Assembly (NCBI RefSeq): GCF_011751865.2
Contig: NZ_CP061770.1
Span: forward strand, 2,604,001 to 2,668,000
Reading direction: 5' to 3'
Length of the DNA: 64,000 nt
Origin: Salinibacterium sp. ZJ70
GTDB lineage: Bacteria > Actinomycetota > Actinomycetes > Actinomycetales > Microbacteriaceae
The position numbers were made by a program, and so were the translations under genes. Below are positions 53,960 to 61,663 of this stretch, piece after piece; within the stretch, counting starts at the first letter, position 1, and each line of letters opens with the position of its first letter. The notes under the pieces are model-generated. The model saw nothing but the letters and a program-made list of their open reading frames with translations. It did no database searches and was not told where the DNA came from.

Positions 53960-55001
53960 GCACGACCTCCCGCTCGGGCAGCGTCAGCTCGGTGACATGC
54001 GCGGTGAGCCGCAGGTCGGCGATCGCGGCATCCACATCCGTCTCCGCCCCGAGAAGCTCGACGGTGAGGCTGCCGAACAGCTTGCCCTGCAGCTCGTCGA
54101 CCCCGCCGTAGACCACGTTGAGATCGACGCCGTGGGCACGCGCCACCTGCGAGAGGAACGGGTGGTTGGTGTCGCGGTCCTCCACGTGCAGCTGCACGAG
54201 GCGCCCGTGATGCACGGCACGGATGTGGTCGAGCACGTCCGCCGAGGGGATGTGCCGCAGCACCGACGAGACGAAGCGTCTGGCGGTGGGGGTGCGCGGC
54301 GCCGAGAAGACGTCGTACACGCTGCCGTGCTCGACGACGCGCCCCGCCTCCATCACGGCCACCTTGTGGGCGATCTCGCGGATGACGTCGATCTCGTGGG
54401 TGACGAGGAGGATGGTGACTCCGTACTCGCGGTTGGTGCGCTGCAGCAGCTCGAGCACCTCGCCGGTGGTCTGAGGGTCGAGGGCGCTCGTCGACTCATC
54501 CGAGATGAGCACCTCGGGCCGGGTCGCGAGCGCACGGGCGATGCCCACTCGCTGCTTCTGTCCGCCCGAGAGCTGCGACGGATACGCGAGCGCCTTGTCG
54601 GTGAGCCCCACGAAGTCGAGCAGCTCCTCGACGCGATCGAGGATGGCCGCCTTCGAGAACCCGGCGAGCTTCAGCGGGTAGGCGATGTTGGCGTAGACGG
54701 TGCGCGAGCGCAGCAGGTTGAACTGCTGGAAGATCATGCCGATGCGCTGTCGGGCGGCGAACAGCTCGCGCCCCTGCAGTGCCGAGATCTCACGGCCGTC
54801 GACGACGACGCGCCCGCTGGTGGGGCGTTCGAGGGCGTTGACGGTGCGCAGCAGCGTCGACTTGCCGGCTCCGGAGTAGCCGACGATGCCGTAGATCTCG
54901 CCGGCCTCGACCGCCAGATCGACGTCGCGGAGCGCATCGACCTGGCGGCCCTTCACCTCGAACGTCTTGGAGACGCCCTCGAAGGAGATCGCGGTGGGCA
55001 T
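53952..55001 (-). CDS. metN: methionine-type ABC importer ATPase
   Basis: A 349-residue ATPase with Walker A GYSGAGKST, Q-loop, signature LSGGQKQRVGIARAL and Walker B VLISDESTSALDP. The C-terminal ~100 residues form the NIL domain (VDLNVVYGGVDELQGKLFGSLTVELLG), which in MetN binds methionine for trans-inhibition. The operon order is metQ-metN-metI, then the aldo/keto reductase and SfnB-like genes. Confidence 0.94.
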   Translation of the reverse strand: MPTAISFEGVSKTFEVKGRQVDALRDVDLAVEAGEIYGIVGYSGAGKSTLLRTVNALERPTSGRVVVDGREISALQGRELFAARQRIGMIFQQFNLLRSRTVYANIAYPLKLAGFSKAAILDRVEELLDFVGLTDKALAYPSQLSGGQKQRVGIARALATRPEVLISDESTSALDPQTTGEVLELLQRTNREYGVTILLVTHEIDVIREIAHKVAVMEAGRVVEHGSVYDVFSAPRTPTARRFVSSVLRHIPSADVLDHIRAVHHGRLVQLHVEDRDTNHPFLSQVARAHGVDLNVVYGGVDELQGKLFGSLTVELLGAETDVDAAIADLRLTAHVTELTLPEREVVHA

Positions 55002-55005
55002 GGGA

Positions 55006-56001
55006 TCACCGGTTCTCGGCGGCGAGCTTCTCGAGCGCCGCGAGCTTGTCGCGCAGCGTCTCGACGGGCACGTTCACGAGCACCGTGTTCCCGAAGAACT
55101 CGTCATCGAGGGCTGCGGCGACCCGCGGGTCGGCGTAGGCCTTCTCGAGGATCTTCCACGCGGGGTTGTCGGCATCATCCGAGCGCACCGCGACGACGTT
55201 CACGTAGGGCAGGTTCTGCTCGGCAAGCGAGTCGTCGAGGTAGAGGGCGTCGTCCTTGCCGATGCCCTGCGCGGGCTCGAAGTAGGCCGTTCCGACGACG
55301 ACGGCCGCGAGGCTCGGGTCGTCGAACTGCTGCGGGATGGTGCGGGCGCCGATCGCGACGAACTCGAGGTTCTTCGGGTTGGAGGTCACGTCCTCGACGG
55401 TCGGGAAGTCGCCCGCATCGTCCGCGAGCTCCAGGAACCCGGCCGCTTCGAGGATGACGAGCGCGCGACCGCCGTTCGAGGGGTCGTCGGGGATCGCGAT
55501 GCGGCCGCCGTCGGGGATCTCCGTCAGGTCGTCGAGCGTCGCGGAGAAGATCCCCCACTGGGTGATGACGGTCGAGAACACGGGCGTGAGCTCGGCGCCG
55601 CTCTCCACGTTGAACGCCGAGAGGTACAGGATGTGCTGGAACGCGTTCGCGTCGACCGTGCCGGCCGCGAGCTCCGTGTTGGGCAGCACCCAGTCATCGA
55701 CGTTGACCCATTCGACGTCGAGCCCGTTCTCGGCCGCGACCTCCTTGATGGCGTCCTGGAACTGGGTGTCCTCGGCGGTCGCGATCTTCACGCTGATGCG
55801 CTCGTCGGCGGCACCGCCGGATCCGGCCTGCGCGCTGGGCGTCTGGCTGAGGCTCACGCCGATGGCGATGGCGCCCGCCACGAGCGCCGCGGCGAGCACG
55901 CTCGCGACACCGACGATGATGGTGCGCTTCTTCCTGCTGTTCGCCGCGACAGCCGAGCGCAGCTCGCTCTGACCGTCGGGCGTCGACTTCTGGTCGGACA
56001 C
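55006..56001 (-). CDS. metQ: methionine-type ABC importer binding protein
   Basis: A 331-residue NlpA/MetQ-family binding protein starting with GTG (AAGGGAA upstream). The mature part has ISVKIATAEDTQFQDAIKEVA, IAIPDDPSNGGRALVILEAAG and ELVAIGARTIPQQFDD-like features. The N-terminus has one hydrophobic segment (TIIVGVASVLAAALVAGAIAIGVSL) but no Cys, so unlike typical MetQ it would be held by the uncleaved helix or secreted. Given the SfnB neighbour, the ligand may be methionine or another sulfur compound. Confidence 0.88.
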   Translation of the reverse strand: MSDQKSTPDGQSELRSAVAANSRKKRTIIVGVASVLAAALVAGAIAIGVSLSQTPSAQAGSGGAADERISVKIATAEDTQFQDAIKEVAAENGLDVEWVNVDDWVLPNTELAAGTVDANAFQHILYLSAFNVESGAELTPVFSTVITQWGIFSATLDDLTEIPDGGRIAIPDDPSNGGRALVILEAAGFLELADDAGDFPTVEDVTSNPKNLEFVAIGARTIPQQFDDPSLAAVVVGTAYFEPAQGIGKDDALYLDDSLAEQNLPYVNVVAVRSDDADNPAWKILEKAYADPRVAAALDDEFFGNTVLVNVPVETLRDKLAALEKLAAENR

Positions 56002-56136
56002 GTTCGGTTCCCTTCTCGATGGAGTCCCGGGGTTCGGGAGCGCCCATTACACGCAGGGTCGAACGCGCGCGGCAACCGCGCGGCGTCACATTCGACGAGA
56101 CGCCGACGCGGGCCGTCGTCGGGTGTTGCAGGCCGT

Positions 56137-56155
56137 CATCCGGCGTCACCGGATG
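56137..56155. terminator. hairpin after the BadF-like gene
   Basis: CATCCGG and CCGGATG form a perfect 7-bp stem with a 5-base loop. It lies between the BadF-like stop and the metQ promoter region. No U-tract is present. No SAM riboswitch signature was recognised in the 188-bp leader. Confidence 0.4.
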
Positions 56156-56189
56156 CGCGCGCGCGGGGGGGGTGCGCGGGGGGCGGTCG

Positions 56190-57125
56190 CTAGGCGACCG
56201 AGATGAGGTCGCGCAGGGGGTGGGTCTCGGGCAGCGCGGCGAGCGCCTCGGCGCCATCGAGACCGGCGCCGTGCGGGGCCTCGAACACCGCATCGGGGAA
56301 AACGGCGGAGACGGAGCGCTCGAACCCGCCGCGCACGTGCGGTGAGCGGAACACGCCGCCGATGGCGCTCACGAGCGGGGAGGTGCGGCCGTCGAGCTCG
56401 ACGCGGCGGAGCGCCGTGATCGCCGAGAGGGCGAGCTCGGATGCTGCCTCGGCGCAGATGCGCGCCGCGACCTCATCGGTGTCGGCGAGCTCGGCCACGG
56501 CGCGGGCGAAGGAGGCGACGACGCTCACGCGCGCCTCATCCGACTGCAGCTGCACGTAGGCATCTTCGAGGTCGGGCCAGCGCTCCCGCACCACGGCGGT
56601 GAGCGCGGTCGCGGGGCCGCGGCCGTCGTAGGCGCGCATCACGGCGTCGAGCGCCTGCCGGCCCACCCAGAACCCGCTGCCGGCGTCGCCCATGAGGTAA
56701 CCCCAGCCGTCGACGCGCGCGACCGTGTGCGGCCCGACGGCGAGGGTCACGACCCCGGTGCCTGCGGCGACGACGACGCCCTGGGCGTCGCCGAGCGTGC
56801 CGAGGTAGGAGGTCACCGAATCGTGCGCGAGCAGCACCCGGCCGGGGGCGAGGTCGGCGATGAGAGCACGCAGCGCTCCGGCATCCGCTTCGGCGCTCGT
56901 GAGGCCCGACGTTCCGACGGCGACCGCGGCGAGAGGCACCGCGGGTGCCACGGCGCGCACGACGTCGGCGAGCTGCGGCAGGAGCGGGCGATCCGTGCGC
57001 ACACCGTCGAACAGCCGTTCAGCTGGCTCGGTGTCGGGCACGAGGAGACGCACCTTGATGCCGGTCTGGCCGGCATCGATCGCGATCACGGTCTCGGCCG
57101 TCGGGTGCACTTCTGTGTGAGCCAT
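56190..57125 (-). CDS. BadF/BcrA or N-acetylglucosamine kinase-like ATPase
   Basis: A 311-residue ASKHA-fold protein. The phosphate-binding loop is VIAIDAGQTGIKVRLL near residue 15; VVVAAGTGVVTLAVG and GWGYLMGDAGSGFWVGRQAL are the other two. These are shared by GlcNAc kinases and benzoyl-CoA reductase/BadF ATPases; a sugar kinase is more likely because no BadF Fe-S Cys residues are present. It starts 20 bp after the MarR stop, so it may ride on the efflux operon. ATG 57125 is preferred; GTG 57128 is possible. Confidence 0.82.
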   Translation of the reverse strand: MAHTEVHPTAETVIAIDAGQTGIKVRLLVPDTEPAERLFDGVRTDRPLLPQLADVVRAVAPAVPLAAVAVGTSGLTSAEADAGALRALIADLAPGRVLLAHDSVTSYLGTLGDAQGVVVAAGTGVVTLAVGPHTVARVDGWGYLMGDAGSGFWVGRQALDAVMRAYDGRGPATALTAVVRERWPDLEDAYVQLQSDEARVSVVASFARAVAELADTDEVAARICAEAASELALSAITALRRVELDGRTSPLVSAIGGVFRSPHVRGGFERSVSAVFPDAVFEAPHGAGLDGAEALAALPETHPLRDLISVA

Positions 57126-57145
57126 CACCTGATGCTAGCGATGCG

Positions 57146-57604
57146 TCAGGACTCGGGGGCATCCCCCGAGGCGAGCGCGCCGAGCAGTTCGACGAGCCGG
57201 TCGATCGACTCGATGGGCCACCCCGCGAGCACCTCATGCAGGCGCTCCTCGTACGGCTCGCGCGCTGCGGCGAGGCGCGCCGCGCCCTCCTCGGTGACCG
57301 AGATGAGCCTGATGCGGCCGTCGTCGGGATCCGGGGTGCGGGTCACGAACCCCAGCGCCTCGAGCTCGGAGATGTGGCGGCTCACCTGGCCTTTGTCGGC
57401 GGCGAGATGCTCGGCGAGCCAGGATGCCGTCACGGGGCCGCGGCGTTCGATCACCGAGAGCACCTTGAAGGTGCCGGGCAGCATGCCGGGGCTCGCAGTG
57501 GCGGCCATGCCTGCGTAGACGCGACGGAATTCGCCGATGATCGTGCTGAACGCGCCTTCGAGCCGCCGCACCGCGTCGCGGCGAACCTGCTCGTCGCTCG
57601 TCAT
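57146..57604 (-). CDS. MarR-family transcriptional regulator
   Basis: A 152-residue MarR repressor. The winged HTH is VTASWLAEHLAADKGQVSRHISELEALGFV (residues 57-86), followed by TPDPDDGRIRLISVTEEG. It overlaps the efflux pump stop by four bases (ATGA). It is the likely ligand of the three GTTG-N8-CAAC repeats upstream of the pump. Confidence 0.93.
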   Translation of the reverse strand: MTSDEQVRRDAVRRLEGAFSTIIGEFRRVYAGMAATASPGMLPGTFKVLSVIERRGPVTASWLAEHLAADKGQVSRHISELEALGFVTRTPDPDDGRIRLISVTEEGAARLAAAREPYEERLHEVLAGWPIESIDRLVELLGALASGDAPES

Positions 57605-59328
57605 CGCGATCCCTTCTCGTCGTGCGACTCCGAGTCTGCCGCGTCAGAGGCGTCGGCGTCACCCGGCGAGGCGCCACCGCCCTCGGCCTCGGCCACGCGG
57701 CTGCCGGCGGTCGCGGTGAGGGAGTTCATGTCCGCCGGCACCGAGACGGTCGCGAGGTCGGCCTCCGAGGCGTGGATGCGCTCGCTCGTCGTCATCGTGG
57801 TGAGCGGCTTGTTGGGCAGGAAGACGATCGCGACGAGACTCAGCACGGCGAAGGGCACCGCGAAGAGGAACGCGTGAGAGATGCCGTTCGCGTAGATGTC
57901 CTCGAACACGAGACGCAGCTGCTCGGGCATCGATGCGACAGCCGGGAGGGTGCCCGACTGCAGCTGCTCGGCCCAGTGCGGGGCGTCCGCGCCGAGGCTC
58001 GCGAGCGCGGACGCGATGTCGTCCTGCCGGTCGGCGACGATCTCGACCACGCGCGACGCGAGAGCCGCGCCCATCACCGAGACGCCGACCGTACCGCCGA
58101 GGCTGCGGAAGAAGGTGACGCCGGAGCTCGCGACGCCGATCATCGTGGGTGCGATGTTGTTCTGCACCACGAGCACGAGGTTCTGCATCGTCATGCCGAC
58201 ACCGGCTCCGAGCAGCACCTGATAGAGCGCGACGAGCACGAAGGGGGTGTCGTATTCGAGCGTCGAGAGCGTCACGGATCCGGCGACCAGCAGCACGGAT
58301 CCGAGCACCACGAAGCCCTTCCACTTGCCGTAGCGCGTGATGAGAGCGCCGACGCCGACCGAGGCCACGAGGAGCCCCGCGATCATCGGAATCGTCATGA
58401 GGCCGGCCTCGGTGGGGGTCGCGCCGCGCGCGAGCTGCATGTACTGGCTGAGGAAGACGGCCGAGCCGAACATGGCGATGCCGGTCGCGATCGACGCGAT
58501 GACCGAGAGCGTGAAGGTCGAGTTGCGGAACATCGACAGCGGGATGAGGGGCTCCCTCGAGCGCAGTTCGACGATCACGAACACGACCGCGAAGAGGATC
58601 GCGCCGCCGACCATGAGGATCGTCTCGAGGCTCCACCAGTCGAACGAGTTGCCCGCGAGGGTCACCCAGATGAGCAGGAGCGAGACGGCGGCGGAGAGCG
58701 TGACGATGCCGACGTAATCGATCGAGACCTTGCGCTCCGCGAGCTTCGGCAGGTGCAGGGTGCGCTGCACGATGATGAGCGCGGCGACGGCGAACGGCAC
58801 GGCGACGTAGAAGTTCCAGCGCCAGCCCCACGCATCCGTGATGACGCCCCCGAGCAGCGGCCCGCCGACGTTGGCGACCGCCATGACGGCACCGAAGAGT
58901 CCCATGTAGCGGCCGCGTTCGCGGGGGCTGATGATGTCGGCCATGATCACCTGGCTGAGCGCGACGATTCCGCCCGCGCCGATGCCCTGCACGGCGCGGA
59001 ACGCGATGAGCATCTCGGTGCTGGTCGAGAGTCCGGCGGCCATCGTCGCGAGGATGAAGATGACGATCGCAAGCTGGTAGAGCGCCTTGCGGTTCACGAG
59101 GTCGGCGAGCTTGCCCCAGACCGGTGTGGAGATCGCGGTCGTGAGCAGGGTGGCCGTGACGACCCAGGTGAAGGCGGCCTGGTCGCCCTGCAGGTCGTGG
59201 ATGATCGTCGGCAGCGACGTGGAGACCACGGTCGACGCGAGCATCGAGACGAACATGCCGAGCAGCAGACCGGAGAGCGCTTCGAGCACGCGCTTGTGGC
59301 TCATGGGCGCGGGAGCAGGGGTGGACAT
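57601..59328 (-). CDS. DHA2-family (EmrB/QacA-type) MFS drug exporter
   Basis: A 575-residue exporter with fourteen transmembrane segments. DHA2 motifs are visible: VVSTSLPTIIHDLQGDQAAFTWV (motif D1), the VWGKLADLVNRK motif A and GPLLGGVITDAWGWRWNFYV (motif C). A hydrophilic tail of about 70 residues follows the last helix. I choose ATG 59328, with GGAAGG upstream, over an in-frame start 45 bp earlier. It is controlled by a strong promoter with operator repeats, and its gene overlaps that of the MarR regulator. Confidence 0.93.
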   Translation of the reverse strand: MSTPAPAPMSHKRVLEALSGLLLGMFVSMLASTVVSTSLPTIIHDLQGDQAAFTWVVTATLLTTAISTPVWGKLADLVNRKALYQLAIVIFILATMAAGLSTSTEMLIAFRAVQGIGAGGIVALSQVIMADIISPRERGRYMGLFGAVMAVANVGGPLLGGVITDAWGWRWNFYVAVPFAVAALIIVQRTLHLPKLAERKVSIDYVGIVTLSAAVSLLLIWVTLAGNSFDWWSLETILMVGGAILFAVVFVIVELRSREPLIPLSMFRNSTFTLSVIASIATGIAMFGSAVFLSQYMQLARGATPTEAGLMTIPMIAGLLVASVGVGALITRYGKWKGFVVLGSVLLVAGSVTLSTLEYDTPFVLVALYQVLLGAGVGMTMQNLVLVVQNNIAPTMIGVASSGVTFFRSLGGTVGVSVMGAALASRVVEIVADRQDDIASALASLGADAPHWAEQLQSGTLPAVASMPEQLRLVFEDIYANGISHAFLFAVPFAVLSLVAIVFLPNKPLTTMTTSERIHASEADLATVSVPADMNSLTATAGSRVAEAEGGGASPGDADASDAADSESHDEKGSR

Positions 59329-59383
59329 GCGGGCCTTCCGGATGGTGCGAGGTGACGTGGAGGGCGTCGTCACTGACGCAGAT

Positions 59384-59445
59384 CGTTGACAGAGATCAAC
59401 GGTTGAGAGGGGTCAACTATACGCCGATGGTTGTGTGGCGTCAAC
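59384..59445. promoter_or_regulatory. three GTTG-N8-CAAC operators (probable MarR sites)
   Basis: Three copies: 59385-59400 (within CGTTGA-N6-TCAACG), 59402-59417 (GTTGA-N6-TCAAC) and 59430-59445 (GTTG-N8-CAAC). The centres of the first two are 17 bp apart. Copy two abuts the -10 box and copy three covers the -35 box of the pump promoter, so occupancy would block transcription. Confidence 0.75.
59416..59444 (-). promoter_or_regulatory. promoter of the efflux pump-MarR genes
   Basis: On the - strand TTGACG (59439-59444) and TATAGT (59416-59421) have an ideal 17-bp spacer. Transcription would start near 59409, about 80 bp upstream of the ATG. Confidence 0.7.
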
Positions 59446-59471
59446 GATCCCAGGGGACCCTCGTGGATGGG

Positions 59472-60293
59472 TCAGTCGGCCTGGATGCGCGCGAGGTACT
59501 TCGCGTGGCCGCGGCGGCCCCATCGCTCGAGCAGCGGGATGAGTCGGTTCGCATTCGCGGGCGAGAACGACGACAGGCGCGACGAGATCGCATCCGACAC
59601 CGGCAGGTACACCTCGAGCCGCCCGCGGTCGAGCGCCCTCGCATAGGCCCGCACGACCTCGTCGACCGTGAAGACCTTCCCGACGAAGTTGAGCATCGAG
59701 CCGCCGTGGGTCGCCTCGTGGCGGAGCATGGCCGTGTCGACGCCGCTCGGATAGATGCCCGAGACCTTGACACCCGTGCCGGCGAGTTCGGCGTGCAGGG
59801 CCCAGAGGTAGGCGCGCAGGCCCGACTTCGCCGCCGAGTAGGTCGCGGATCCGGGCAGTGCCACGATTCCGCCCATCGAGACCGTCGCGAGCAGGTGGCC
59901 GCGGCCACGCGCGCGCATCGCCGCCGCGCCCGCTGCGAGCAGGTGCACGGGGAAGCGCAGCATGACATCGAGCTGGGTGTCGAGGTCATCAGGGGTCGCA
60001 TCTGCCGCGTCGCCCGGCACGATGATGCCGGCGTTGCACACGAGCACCTCGAGCCTCCCCGCCCACTCACCCCGGATGCGCTCCGCGAGCGCGCGCACCG
60101 CGGCACCGTCGCGCGCATCGCACGCGATGCCGATCGCGTCGCCGTCCTGGGCGGCGACCGCCCGGACGACGGCCGCGTCATCCACGTCCACGACGATCAC
60201 CTCGAAGCCACGCTCGCGCAGCATCCGCGACACCCCCGTGCCGATGCCACCCGCCGCGCCCGTGACGAGCGCGAGCGGCCGCTCAGCGCGCAT
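59472..60293 (-). CDS. SDR-family oxidoreductase
   Basis: A 273-residue SDR with TGAAGGIG at the N-terminus (VTGAAGGIGTGVSRML), the NAG-type motif CNAGIIVPG, Ser in LATVSMGGIVA and YSAAKSG as YxxxK. Its start overlaps the monooxygenase stop by 11 bp, so the two are translated together. It may finish or reverse an oxidation made by the monooxygenase. The C-terminal 60 residues are longer than the classical SDR core. Confidence 0.9.
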   Translation of the reverse strand: MRAERPLALVTGAAGGIGTGVSRMLRERGFEVIVVDVDDAAVVRAVAAQDGDAIGIACDARDGAAVRALAERIRGEWAGRLEVLVCNAGIIVPGDAADATPDDLDTQLDVMLRFPVHLLAAGAAAMRARGRGHLLATVSMGGIVALPGSATYSAAKSGLRAYLWALHAELAGTGVKVSGIYPSGVDTAMLRHEATHGGSMLNFVGKVFTVDEVVRAYARALDRGRLEVYLPVSDAISSRLSSFSPANANRLIPLLERWGRRGHAKYLARIQAD

Positions 60294-61644
60294 CCGCGGC
60301 CCGCGTCTCGAGAGCGGCGAACATGCCGGGGGCCAGCGGCTTCCACCCCATGCGCTTCACCGTGCGCGCGATGGCCTTCGTGAACGCGTGCACCTCCACA
60401 TAGCCGGAGTGCCGGTCCGACTCGACGAATCGGATGCCACCCGTGAGATCCGGATCGTCGGTCGACGCGAGCTCGCGGAACCGCGCCGCTCGCGCCGGGT
60501 CGTCGCGCACATCCGCGAGATGCGAGGCGACGAGGTTCGCCACGTGGTCGAAGAGCGTGTACGCGCTCGAGTTGGTCTCGATGTAGCTCACTCCGAACAG
60601 CCCCTCGCGTTCGCGCGCGAACGCGTTGAGATACATGCGCGGGCGACCGCCCTGCCACGGCAGGTAGTCGGCCGGCAGGTACGGGATCGACATGTCGTAG
60701 CCCGTCGCGAAGACGACGAGATCGACCTGCTCACGCGAGCCATCCGCGAACACGACACCGTCGCCGTCGAAGCGCTCGATGCCGGGCCTCGCGCGCACAT
60801 CGCCGTGCTGCAGATGGTGCAGCAGCTGGGTGTTGAGCAGCGGGTGCGTCTCGAACAGCCGGTGGTCGGGCTTCTGCAGACCCCAGCGCGTCACATCCCC
60901 GATGACGATCGGACGCATGACCGCATAGAGCGCGCGCTCGGCCCACAGCGGCAGCGAGTTGTTCTCGTCGGTGGGCTTGCCGAGGATGTGCTTCGGCACG
61001 AAGTGGTAGCCGCGGCGAGCGCTGATGAACGCCGCCTCGGCGGTCGTCGCGGCGTCGCACGCGATATCGGCGCCGGAGTTGCCGAGCCCCACGATGAGCA
61101 CGCGTCGCCCCGCGAACTCGGCGGCGTCGCGGTAGTCGCGGGAGTGGATGACCTGCCCGGTGAACTCACCCGGCACCTCCGGCATCCGCGGATCCCAGTT
61201 GACACCCGAGCAGCAGATCACGGCCGCGGCGCGCTCGACCCCGGCGGAGGTCTCGACCGTCCAGGAGCCGTCGTCCTCCTGCCGCACCGCGTCGACCGAG
61301 ACACCGAAGCGGATGCCGTCGCGCAGCCCGAACCGATCGGCGAACGCGCGCGTGTACTCGAGGATCTCGAGGCGCGACGGATAGTCGGCGTAGCGCTTCG
61401 GCATCGGCACATCGAAGAAGCCCGAGGCGTCCCGCGACGAGATGAAGTGCGCCGAGCGATACATGGGGGTGCCGGGGTTGTCGATGTCCCAGAGCCCGCC
61501 CACGTCGCTGTGTCGCTCGAACTGGAGGTACGGGATGCCGCGCAGCCGAAGTGCGCGCGCGGCGGCGAGTCCTGCGGGCCCCGCCCCCACGATGACGACG
61601 GGCGCGGATGCATCTGCGGCGATCACGCGATCATCCTGCCGCAT
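60283..61644 (-). CDS. flavin-dependent monooxygenase (FMO/BVMO-like, class B)
   Basis: A 453-residue two-dinucleotide-fold flavoprotein. FAD motif VVIVGAGPAGLAAARAL (residues 15-31) and NADPH motif VLIVGLGNSGADIA (near residue 180) are intact. Between them, GEFTGQVIHSRDYRD matches the FMO fingerprint FxGxxxHxxxY/W. YLQFERHSDVGGLWDIDN is typical of class B monooxygenases. It starts 19 bp after the helR stop and overlaps the SDR by 11 bp, so it probably shares the helR transcript. The substrate is unknown. Confidence 0.9.
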   Translation of the reverse strand: MRQDDRVIAADASAPVVIVGAGPAGLAAARALRLRGIPYLQFERHSDVGGLWDIDNPGTPMYRSAHFISSRDASGFFDVPMPKRYADYPSRLEILEYTRAFADRFGLRDGIRFGVSVDAVRQEDDGSWTVETSAGVERAAAVICCSGVNWDPRMPEVPGEFTGQVIHSRDYRDAAEFAGRRVLIVGLGNSGADIACDAATTAEAAFISARRGYHFVPKHILGKPTDENNSLPLWAERALYAVMRPIVIGDVTRWGLQKPDHRLFETHPLLNTQLLHHLQHGDVRARPGIERFDGDGVVFADGSREQVDLVVFATGYDMSIPYLPADYLPWQGGRPRMYLNAFAREREGLFGVSYIETNSSAYTLFDHVANLVASHLADVRDDPARAARFRELASTDDPDLTGGIRFVESDRHSGYVEVHAFTKAIARTVKRMGWKPLAPGMFAALETRAADAR

Positions 61645-61646
61645 CC

Positions 61647-61661
61647 GGCGCGGGCCGCGCC
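61647..61661. repeat. GC-rich inverted repeat between helR and monooxygenase
   Basis: GGCGCGG and CCGCGCC with a 1-base centre (effective 6-bp stem, 3-base loop). Located in the 19-bp gap, directly before the monooxygenase ATG; it may reduce read-through or translation. No U-tract. Confidence 0.4.
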
Positions 61662-61663
61662 CC

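Noticed and set aside
56002..56189. SAM riboswitch before metQ
   Set aside because: The leader has hairpins but none of the conserved SAM-I, SAM-II or SAM-IV segments I know; only GC-rich inverted repeats.
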